Positions 37,293 to 52,769 of a DNA stretch of 64,000 nucleotides are shown in pieces (position 1 is the first letter of the stretch; each line of letters opens with the position of its first letter). Origin of the DNA: JAXLWB01 sp046328715 (GTDB taxonomy: Bacteria; Chloroflexota; Anaerolineae; Caldilineales; Caldilineaceae). Under the pieces are notes generated by a model. It saw nothing but the letters and a program-made list of their open reading frames with translations, was not told the origin of the DNA and did no database searches. The translations under genes were made by a program, and so were the position numbers. The stretch is from contig JAXLWB010000026.1 of assembly GCA_046328715.1 (NCBI GenBank), forward strand, positions 73,510 to 137,509, given 5' to 3'.

Positions 37293-37349
37293 TGTCATTC
37301 TCGTAAGAACCTCCAGTTGAATATAACCTTCGAGATTCTTACGAGTGAC
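37293..37349. repeat. GTCATTCTCGTAAGAA palindrome
   Basis: GTCATTCTCGTAAGAACCTC pairs with GAGATTCTTACGAGTGAC. One of three palindromes in the 37228-37862 gap, which contains no recognisable gene. Confidence 0.65.
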
Positions 37350-37395
37350 GGTTCGGCTGCGCCGAAAAATCCAACCCAAAACCCCGTGAGACAGT

Positions 37396-37492
37396 CTGTC
37401 ATTCTGAGCGAAGGCTTTTTCGAGCGAAGAATCTTGCGTTGTCTGACTAACCAAGATTCTTCATCGCAAACAGCCGCTCCTCAGAATGACAA
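37396..37492. repeat. TCATTCTGAGCGAAG-type palindrome
   Basis: GTCATTCTGAGCGAAGGC near the left and TCAGAATGAC at the right, with GAAGAATCTTG/CAAGATTCTTC inside. From memory, this word is a widespread intergenic repeat in many environmental bacteria. Confidence 0.7.
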
Positions 37493-37611
37493 ATCTATCT
37501 TCAAGGGACTGTCCCCACGGTTGGTTTCTTGATAGAATGACAGATCCTCTAGCAGGCTTTGTCGAACAGCAATTTTCATTGCTGGGTATCGATTCAGCCT
37601 CTGCATCAATA

Positions 37612-37668
37612 TCTTCCGGGAAGGATCCATTGCCATAGCTCGATTTCCACTATAGCCTTCCCGGAAGA
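37612..37668. repeat. TCTTCCGGGAAGG palindrome
   Basis: Perfect 13-bp arms (TCTTCCGGGAAGG and CCTTCCCGGAAGA) with a 31-nt loop. The core CTTCCGGGAAG also occurs alone near 3382. Confidence 0.7.
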
Positions 37669-37805
37669 GCATCGCCTGAATCGTTAGATTGCTGGTTGCG
37701 CATAATTTGTATCGTTTAATGATCAGCAATCATTGTATACCAGATTATTTGACTACGAATCAGCAAATTGGATGAATCATCCGCTACGATTGTACGAAGA
37801 AAAGA

Positions 37806-37832
37806 ACAGGGGATGACGATGTCATCCCCTGT
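37806..37832 (-). terminator. Terminator after the amylopullulanase gene
   Basis: 12-bp perfect arms (ACAGGGGATGAC and GTCATCCCCTGT) with a 3-nt loop; on the minus strand it is followed by TCTTTTCTTC. Confidence 0.75.
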
Positions 37833-37862
37833 CACACTTATTTCTCGTCTACAGACTGCTCG

Positions 37863-45799
<7,937 letters not shown>

Positions 45800-45892
45800 A
45801 CCATCCTCCTTAGATTAAAGATTCTTCAGTTCGTGTGGCGAAACAACAAGCAAATGGGAGCTGCTTGGTAGTTACATCACCTAAAAAGAGTC

Positions 45893-45908
45893 ATGCAACC
45901 GTTTGCAT
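45893..45908. promoter_or_regulatory. LacI/MalR-like operator ATGCAACCGTTTGCAT
   Basis: A 16-bp palindrome with central CG and one mismatched pair, close to the TGCAAACGTTTGCA-type sites of MalR/LacI-family regulators of maltose genes. It overlaps the transcription start region of the promoter on the minus strand, where a bound repressor would block initiation. Confidence 0.65.
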
Positions 45909-45935
45909 TGTATTGCAGATCGAATTATTTGTCAA
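45907..45935 (-). promoter_or_regulatory. Promoter of the amylopullulanase gene
   Basis: On the minus strand: TTGACA (45930-45935), a 17-bp spacer, and TACAAT (45907-45912). Transcription would start near 45900, inside the operator, about 100 nt before the ATG. Confidence 0.75.
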
Positions 45936-46278
45936 TGAGTTTAAGGAAATACTAAATAAAGATACAACTTTTGTCGCTATAGAACTATTCTGTCAGTCAT
46001 TTCGCCTAGATCTTTTGGACTATTCGATTTCCCAAACAGAATATTTAGAAATACAAAAGCTACTTTATTTATTTCTTTTTATTTTTAAGAAACTGCTCAT
46101 AGATATGTCCAGCCAAATCCAAACAAATAACAGATGTACAAATCGCTGAAGTTGCTACACTTATAGGCAGGCGCTGCCCTTCGTTCTCTTCATTACTATC
46201 TCCCTCCACCACCAAGAAACATTCGAAAGCGCTGCTTTTTACGGATATGTCTTTATCTTCTTCTGCCGCCCGAAATAG

Positions 46279-46360
46279 TAATACCAATTGTGGTTGCAAA
46301 CGCCACTTTTTTCGCAAATATGAATCATATTCATAACGTTTCAAAGCACAATTGGCATTA
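46279..46360. mobile_element. Second MITE-like family, copy 2 (82 bp)
   Basis: Ends TAATACCAATTGTG and CACAATTGGCATTA form a 14-bp inverted repeat with one mismatch. Inner words GGTTGCAAACGCCA and GTTTCAAAGCACAATTGG match the copy at 9995-10080. It lies 37 bp before the cadherin-like gene. A short minus-strand frame (46069-46344) that partly overlaps it is probably not a gene; the rest of the 45936-46278 gap is AT-rich without other features. Confidence 0.7.
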
Positions 46361-46396
46361 TTTGGCAGCTTTTCTGCAAATTATCAGGTGAGAATT

Positions 46397-49300
46397 ATGG
46401 CTCAATCTATTCGTCGATACGGTGTATGGCTAGCAGGAATAGTTCTGGCCATACTTTTTAGCTGCTCTGCCCACTCGCCGCTCCAAGCAGCGGAACTAAC
46501 GCAGGCGACCAACACGCCTCCCGTCGCCAACAGCGACTTTTACACCTTAACCGAGGACACGGGTCTGATCGTGCCTGCATCGCTAGGGGTGCTGCGCAAT
46601 GATAGCGACACCGACAACAATGCCCTCACCGTGCAGATTCGAACCGTACCCAATCAAGGAACCGTAGACTTACATGTCGATGGATCGTTCGTCTACACAC
46701 CAGACCACAACTATGCAGGTAGCGATACCTTTACCTATGTTGCCAATGATGGCGAAGCCGATTCAAATGAGGTTTCCGTTCATTTTACGATCATCGGTGA
46801 GAACGACGCACCTATTGTGGATTCGCAGGCGATCACAATCGACGAGGATATGCCTATCGATGTCGTCTTGAACGCTCAGGATGCTGATGGCGATCCGCTG
46901 CTTTACTCGATTTTGAGAGCGCCCGTCTTGGGCATTCTGATCGGTTCCGGCGATACTGTTCTCTACTATCCAAATGACAATGTCTTTGGCGACGATAGTT
47001 ATCTGGTACAAGTGTGCGAGGATAGGGCCACGGCACTCTGCGTCAATGCAACCATTTCGATCACCATTGTTTCGGTCAATGACCCGCCCGTTGTGGATGA
47101 TCAAAGCCTGGTCACCGATGAAGACATTCCTCTGGTCATTCCGCTCAACGCAGTCGATGTCGAGAACGACCCGATCCACTACAACCTACTTATTTCGCCC
47201 ACGCTCGGAACACTAAGCGGCAACAGTGATCTGCTCACCTACACGCCCGATGCGAATCTCAGCGGTTTTGATAGCTTTGTGGTTGAGGCCTGTAACGAAG
47301 AAACGCTGCCGACCTGCGACGAAGGGCTGATTGAGATCGAAATTCAGCCGGTAAACGATGCGCCTGTAGCCGTGGCGCAGGATGTTACCGTCGCCGAAGA
47401 TAGCGCCGTGCCCATCACACTGCAGGGGAGTGATATCGAGGGTGACATTCTCACCTATACAGTCACCAGTCAGCCACAACATGGCCTCCTGGGTGGAAGC
47501 GCACCGAATTTGATCTACACGCCAACCGCTAATTTCAACGGCAGCGACGTCTTCACCTTCCGCACCACTGATGGCCAATACAACTCGGATCCGGCCATCG
47601 TGGCGATTACGGTGACGCCGGTCAACGATGCGCCGGTGCTCACTTCGCAACAGCTCAATGGCGATGAAGATACGCCATTGAAGATTGCCTTGCCGAGCAC
47701 TGATCTGGACGGCGATCTACTCTCCTACACGATCGTCACGCCTCCAGCGCATGGAACATTGGGTGCGCTCAAGCCGACGCTGATCTATACCCCGAATGCA
47801 AATTACAATGGCAGCGACGCCTTTAGTCTGCGCGCCAGCGATGGCATTTCACTTTCGAATGTAGCAACCTTGACCTTGACGATTCATGCGGTCAATGATC
47901 CACCCACGGCTCAAGCGCAAACTTTGACCACGGATGAGGATGTTGCGCTTGCCGTAACCCTTTCTGGAAACGATGTGGACAGCGATCCGCTCTCCTACAT
48001 CCTCGTCGATTCCCCGCAACATGGCAGTTTGAGCGGAACCCTTCCCAATCTCACCTACAACCCAGCCGCAAATTTCTACGGCAACGACCACCTGACCTTC
48101 TACACCAACGATGGCAGCGCCGATTCTAATTTAGCGACCCTGAGCATTGTGATCAATCCTGTGAACGATCCACCGCAGGCTGATGCACAAATGTTAACGA
48201 CGCCACGAAACAGTGAACGCCCGATCGCCCTGACCGGCAGCGATATCGATGGTGATGCACTTGACTTTACGGTGGTTACTTCACCCACCAACGGCTCCTT
48301 ACTGGGCATCGCTCCCAATCTCATCTACACCCCGACGACTGATTACACCGGCACGGATAGCCTGACCTTTTCTGTTTGCGATCCGGGGTTACTCTGTGCC
48401 CAGGCATTGGTAACGGTGACGGTGGGAATCACCAATACGCCGCCCGTAGCCGAGAATGGCTCGCAAACTACGGATGAGAATCAAGCGGTTGGGATCACCT
48501 TGCAGGCTTCCGATGCTGAAAACGATGCGCTGATCTACAGCGTGTTGGCTGGGCCGGCACATGGCAGTTTGAGCGGCAGCGCGCCGAATCTCACCTACAC
48601 ACCGGATACAAGCTACAACGGCCCCGACAGCTTCACCTTCCGCGCCAATGACGGCTGGGATGATTCAAACCTGGCCAGTGTAGCCATCACGGTGACGGCG
48701 GTCAACGATCCACCCAAAGCCAACTCGCAACAGGTGAGCATGGCGGAAGACACGCTGCGTGCGATTACGTTGACGGCCAGCGATCCGGATGGCGATCCGC
48801 TCAACTACCAAGTACTGAGCCAACCCACACACGGCACACTGAGCGGCGTTGCGCCCAATCTCAGCTACACTCCGCATGCAAACTATCATGGCAGCGATAA
48901 CTTCACCTTTCGGGTCAATGATGGTCAGACGAATTCCAAGAGCGCAATTGTGATCATCACCATCACATCGATCAATGATGCACCGGTGGCGGTGGCGCAG
49001 AACCAATCCCTCAATGAAGATTCGGCGATCAGCGTAACTTTAAGCGCCAATGATGTGGATGGCGACATTTTGAGCTACAAGGTGATCGAGGCACCCGCCC
49101 ACGGTCAACTCAGCGGCAGCGCGCCACAGCTAACCTATCGCCCAAATGCCAACTATCATGGCAGCGACCAATTTGTCTTTGTGAGCAACGATGGCAAGCT
49201 GGATTCTAACTCAGCCAGGATCGATCTGACGATAGTAGCGCAAAACGATGCCCCGGTCGCCCAGGCACAACAGCGCATCTTGAACGAAGACCAACCCTTA

Positions 49301-50422
49301 ACCATCACCTTGAGCGCCAGTGACAGTGATAACGATTCGCTCACCTACGCGATTGTAACGCCACCGCAACATGGAACAGTGAGCGGCAGTGCTCCCACTC
49401 TGCGCTATACCCCTACTGCAAACTATCATGGCAGCGATTCATTTACCTTCCGCGCCAACGATGGCAAGGCCAACTCGAATGTGGCAACGCTCAGCCTGAC
49501 CATCATGCCGGTCAACGATGGGCCTACCGCCAATTCGCAGAATCAGATCACCCCAGAGGACACAACCCTGACCCTCACCCTGAGTGGAGGTGATATCGAT
49601 CAGGACACGCTCACCTATGTCTTGGTCACGACCCCGGCACATGGTGAACTCACCGGCAGCGCGCCCACCTTCTTCTACACGCCGGATGTCAACTATTCTG
49701 GCCCGGATAGCTTCCTCTTCAAAACCAGTGATGGCCACGCCAGCTCTATCTTGGCCACGGTCAAGATCAACGTGACGCCGATCAACGACGCGCCGCTCGC
49801 CATTCCGCAGACAGAATTCACACTGGAAGATAAAGTCATCGCTATTCCGCTGAGCGGGCACGATCCGGACGGCGACAAGCTGACAGTTCGCCTGGTCACG
49901 ACCCCAACCCATGGCACACTTGCCGGCATTTCACTCAACTCGGCCCCTCATAGCGCCAACCTGGATGTACAGGATACCGTGATGGTTACCTATACCCCAG
50001 CGCTGAATTTCTCGGGGAAAGACAGCTTTACCTACAAGGTCAACGATGGCAAACTCGATTCCCAGATAGTAACAGTGCAGATTGTGATCGATAGCGTGAA
50101 TGATACGCCCATCGCCAATGCGCAAAGCGTGGAGACGGAGCAAGAGAAGCCGATTTTGGTCCTACTCAGCGGCCATGATGCCGAGGATCTTGCCCTCAGC
50201 TATCGTGTGGCACGCCAACCCAGCCACGGCACGTTGAGTGGCATCCTGCCCAACCTAACCTACACACCGGAAAAGAACTTCTTTGGGGTAGATACCTTTG
50301 AGTTCAAGGTCATTGACAGCGAAGGGGCATCCGCTACGGCGACCATTACGATTAAGGTTTCACCGACGAACATAACGCCAGAGCTCAGGTTGCCCATCTT
50401 CCTGCCATTAATTCAGCGCTGA
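46397..50422 (+). CDS. Secreted cadherin-like tandem-repeat protein with C-terminal tail motif
   Basis: A 1341-residue exported protein. A signal peptide covers residues 1-35, then about 14 repeats of about 90 residues run almost to the end. Each repeat has the bacterial cadherin-like (Cadherin_5/VCBS-type) pattern: NDAPVA...E(D)xA(L)xxxL, DxDGDxLxY, P(A)HGxLSG, LxYTPxANYxGxDxFxFxxNDG, DSNxAxxxxTI. The acidic motifs are typical of calcium binding between domains, giving a stiff adhesive rod. The protein ends LPIFLPLIQR. An in-frame start at 46352 is less likely because it falls inside the mobile element; CAGGTGAG lies before the ATG at 46397. It may serve cell-cell or surface adhesion; it is followed by a hairpin and stands alone. 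Confidence 0.85.
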   Translation: MAQSIRRYGVWLAGIVLAILFSCSAHSPLQAAELTQATNTPPVANSDFYTLTEDTGLIVPASLGVLRNDSDTDNNALTVQIRTVPNQGTVDLHVDGSFVYTPDHNYAGSDTFTYVANDGEADSNEVSVHFTIIGENDAPIVDSQAITIDEDMPIDVVLNAQDADGDPLLYSILRAPVLGILIGSGDTVLYYPNDNVFGDDSYLVQVCEDRATALCVNATISITIVSVNDPPVVDDQSLVTDEDIPLVIPLNAVDVENDPIHYNLLISPTLGTLSGNSDLLTYTPDANLSGFDSFVVEACNEETLPTCDEGLIEIEIQPVNDAPVAVAQDVTVAEDSAVPITLQGSDIEGDILTYTVTSQPQHGLLGGSAPNLIYTPTANFNGSDVFTFRTTDGQYNSDPAIVAITVTPVNDAPVLTSQQLNGDEDTPLKIALPSTDLDGDLLSYTIVTPPAHGTLGALKPTLIYTPNANYNGSDAFSLRASDGISLSNVATLTLTIHAVNDPPTAQAQTLTTDEDVALAVTLSGNDVDSDPLSYILVDSPQHGSLSGTLPNLTYNPAANFYGNDHLTFYTNDGSADSNLATLSIVINPVNDPPQADAQMLTTPRNSERPIALTGSDIDGDALDFTVVTSPTNGSLLGIAPNLIYTPTTDYTGTDSLTFSVCDPGLLCAQALVTVTVGITNTPPVAENGSQTTDENQAVGITLQASDAENDALIYSVLAGPAHGSLSGSAPNLTYTPDTSYNGPDSFTFRANDGWDDSNLASVAITVTAVNDPPKANSQQVSMAEDTLRAITLTASDPDGDPLNYQVLSQPTHGTLSGVAPNLSYTPHANYHGSDNFTFRVNDGQTNSKSAIVIITITSINDAPVAVAQNQSLNEDSAISVTLSANDVDGDILSYKVIEAPAHGQLSGSAPQLTYRPNANYHGSDQFVFVSNDGKLDSNSARIDLTIVAQNDAPVAQAQQRILNEDQPLTITLSASDSDNDSLTYAIVTPPQHGTVSGSAPTLRYTPTANYHGSDSFTFRANDGKANSNVATLSLTIMPVNDGPTANSQNQITPEDTTLTLTLSGGDIDQDTLTYVLVTTPAHGELTGSAPTFFYTPDVNYSGPDSFLFKTSDGHASSILATVKINVTPINDAPLAIPQTEFTLEDKVIAIPLSGHDPDGDKLTVRLVTTPTHGTLAGISLNSAPHSANLDVQDTVMVTYTPALNFSGKDSFTYKVNDGKLDSQIVTVQIVIDSVNDTPIANAQSVETEQEKPILVLLSGHDAEDLALSYRVARQPSHGTLSGILPNLTYTPEKNFFGVDTFEFKVIDSEGASATATITIKVSPTNITPELRLPIFLPLIQR

Positions 50423-50442
50423 GAGACGTGAAAGATCATCCA

Positions 50443-50476
50443 GGAGGCAGTTCATTGAACCGAGTGAACTGCCTCC
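50443..50476 (+). terminator. Hairpin after the cadherin-like gene
   Basis: 12-bp perfect arms (GGAGGCAGTTCA and TGAACTGCCTCC) with a 10-nt loop and no T-tract. Confidence 0.55.
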
Positions 50477-50740
50477 CTCTCGGCAATTGATGTAGTCTAA
50501 GCTTTGATGAGAGAGTGGCAAGCGCGCTTCCTCGTGTCACTCCAAATCCGAATGGGCAAAGTTTGGACGTTGGCGAACTCCAAAGTAACATTTCTACCTA
50601 CGAATAGCGATGACTCTTTAACATTGCACATCACCTTGTTAATCTGCGGCGTTAATCTGCGGCTGCTCCACGCAGCACGCTTCCACCCCAATATCCTCCA
50701 ACTGATCGTTCATTTTTATCATCAGAAGTTGTCGGAAAAG

Positions 50741-50830
50741 CACACCTGGCAGGTTTCATCGAAGTAGCAGTCGAGTTATCTGTGTAGATTGGAATCTACT
50801 GTCCTGCCAAACATGCCAGGTGTCTGTGTG
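50741..50830. repeat. CACACCTGGCAGG/CCTGCC...GCCAGGTG inverted repeat
   Basis: CACACCTGGCAGG at the left and TGCCAGGTGTCTGTGTG at the right, plus CCTGCC inside. A short open frame at 50504-50767 overlaps it and is probably not a gene. Nothing else is recognised in 50477-50955. Confidence 0.5.
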
Positions 50831-50955
50831 CCACTAGACGTTTCAGGCGCTCTCTCACGATAGGTGCGCGAAAAATGAACCTTCTACCATTTGATCTATA
50901 GTGCTAGAGCAGTCAATAGAGCATCACTATATAAACATAAAGGGAAACTCGACAC

Positions 50956-52605
50956 TTGCGCATCCTACCTATTTTGTTCCTGATTATCTTAGCCGTGCTG
51001 CTTACTGGTATCGCTGGCACTGCCAACGCAGCACCGGCGCAACCATTGGCACCGCGCTGTGTAGGTGCCGGCCCCTTGCCGCTTGACGATCCGACGTTTT
51101 GTGGCTGCACGTGGGGCGAGGTCTATTACCGCGGCCAGCCGGTGGCGGGCGCAACGGTGACGCTGCAATTTGGCAACGGCATCACGCACACAGTCACGAG
51201 TGTGACCGATGTGGACGCCAACCCTTACTATGATCTCACCGGTTTTGGCTTGGGTGCACAGGCAGGCGATGTCATGACTGTCACCGCCGAGTTTGCTGGG
51301 TTGCGAGCGACGCGTCTTTTCCGTGCCCAGCCGGATGAAGGGAATTCCAAAGAGCAGCATGTGCCACTGGTGTTGGTAGAAGATGGCAACTGGCAAACGT
51401 TGCTAGGCGGCACGTATACTCGCACCCTCACCGCATACGGCGATATGCTGTGGGCGGCCAATAGTAACACCGTGCGCTCGGTCGATTTGACGAACCAACT
51501 AAGTACAACCTTGTCCTTGCCCTCCTCGATTGGCAGCGTGCGCAGCCTCGCTATCGAAGCATCGACTGGACACCCCTGGCTTGCGGGTAGTGGCGGTGTC
51601 GCCGAATTTGACGGCGCAGGCTGGCAGGATCGCACGGCACCAGTGACAGGGGTCGTGCAAACATTGGCCTTTGATCCCAACGATGGCGCGCTGTGGGCGG
51701 GTACGAGTTTGGGTGAGGTGGCCCGCTATCAGAACGGCTGGCAGGTGATCACGCAGACATTGGGCGGCCCTGTGCAAGCGCTGGCCAAGGATGATGCGGG
51801 TGGGTTATGGGTGAGCGTTACGGGGCGCGGGGTGTTCCGCAAAGTGGGTGAACAGTGGAGCCACTATCGGGCGGCAGATGGTTTTGTTTCAGATACGGTG
51901 AATGCAATTGTGGTCGATCGCACGCCGAACCAAAACAATCAAAACAGTATATGGTTTGCCGCTCGTTCCTATTTGAGTGGTGTCGGCGAAAAAGGCGGCA
52001 TCGCTCGTTATGATCTGAACAGTAATGAATGGCGCATCTTTAGCGAGGCAGACGGGCTACCTGCTGACAGTGCCCTGCCAAGCTTGTCGGCCAATGTGCA
52101 CAGCCTCACCATCGACAGTCAAGGTACAGTGTGGGCGGGAACCGAAGCAGGAGTTTATGTCTTGGGTGGCAATGGCCGTTGGATTAATGCAGGATCAACA
52201 CAGACTGCCTTGCTCTTGGCCAATCAGGTCAACAAACTTTTTGCCGCTGAATTGAATCAAGTGCGCCAACTTGATCGCACGCAGACGGTGGGTGGCGCGC
52301 CGACTGCGACAATCACCAGCACCAGCAAGACTGCCGCACTAACAGATCAACTTACGCTACACGGCACAGCCCGTGATGCGGATGAATCACAGAACGCCAT
52401 TCTTGCTTGGGAGTGGCGCAGCGATCAGCAGCCACTCTGTACCACGGCGGCAATCTGTCAAGTGGCGGCTGGTGTGCTCGGTGAAGGGGTGCATACGATC
52501 AGCCTGCGTGTGCAAGATGACGAAGGCACCTGGTCGCAGCCAGCCACGACCCAAGTGACCGTGGTTAAGAATCAGACGCTTTTTTTGCCGTTGCTCGAAC
52601 GATGA
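50956..52605 (+). CDS. Secreted beta-propeller protein with C-terminal tail motif
   Basis: A 549-residue exported protein with a TTG start (AAAGGGAAA lies upstream). The signal peptide ends near ANAAPA. A short Cys-containing beta domain (CTWGEVYYRGQPVAGATVTL) is followed by a beta-propeller of the two-component-regulator/ligand type: repeated units such as LWAANSNTVRSVDL, HPWLAGSGGVAEFDGAGW, GALWAGTSLGEVARYQNGW, GLWVSVTGRGVFRKVGEQW and NSIWFAARS. A PKD/Ig-like domain (about 450-540) precedes the tail TLFLPLLER. No catalytic residues are seen. Propellers of this type often bind ligands or partner proteins. It is 164 bp upstream of the C13 peptidase gene, in the same direction. Confidence 0.8.
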   Translation: MRILPILFLIILAVLLTGIAGTANAAPAQPLAPRCVGAGPLPLDDPTFCGCTWGEVYYRGQPVAGATVTLQFGNGITHTVTSVTDVDANPYYDLTGFGLGAQAGDVMTVTAEFAGLRATRLFRAQPDEGNSKEQHVPLVLVEDGNWQTLLGGTYTRTLTAYGDMLWAANSNTVRSVDLTNQLSTTLSLPSSIGSVRSLAIEASTGHPWLAGSGGVAEFDGAGWQDRTAPVTGVVQTLAFDPNDGALWAGTSLGEVARYQNGWQVITQTLGGPVQALAKDDAGGLWVSVTGRGVFRKVGEQWSHYRAADGFVSDTVNAIVVDRTPNQNNQNSIWFAARSYLSGVGEKGGIARYDLNSNEWRIFSEADGLPADSALPSLSANVHSLTIDSQGTVWAGTEAGVYVLGGNGRWINAGSTQTALLLANQVNKLFAAELNQVRQLDRTQTVGGAPTATITSTSKTAALTDQLTLHGTARDADESQNAILAWEWRSDQQPLCTTAAICQVAAGVLGEGVHTISLRVQDDEGTWSQPATTQVTVVKNQTLFLPLLER

Positions 52606-52769
52606 GCGAAGACAGCAGCATCCTGGGATAGGGAGGTGGCCTCTCATCCCCAAGGCGCTGCCCGTCGGTTACCGTAGGGTAACCTGGTAGGCTAAATCTA
52701 TATTCACGTACCTAGCTTGAACTGTACGAAAGACTCACAAATATCCTTTAGATCTATAGCGAGGCGATC

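Noticed and set aside
46069..46344. 91-codon minus-strand frame upstream of the cadherin-like gene
   Set aside because: It starts inside a MITE-like element, and the remainder is AT-rich without a ribosome site.
50504..50767. 87-codon frame
   Set aside because: It covers a stretch with TTAATCTGCGGC and TGGCAGG repeats and has no ribosome site.
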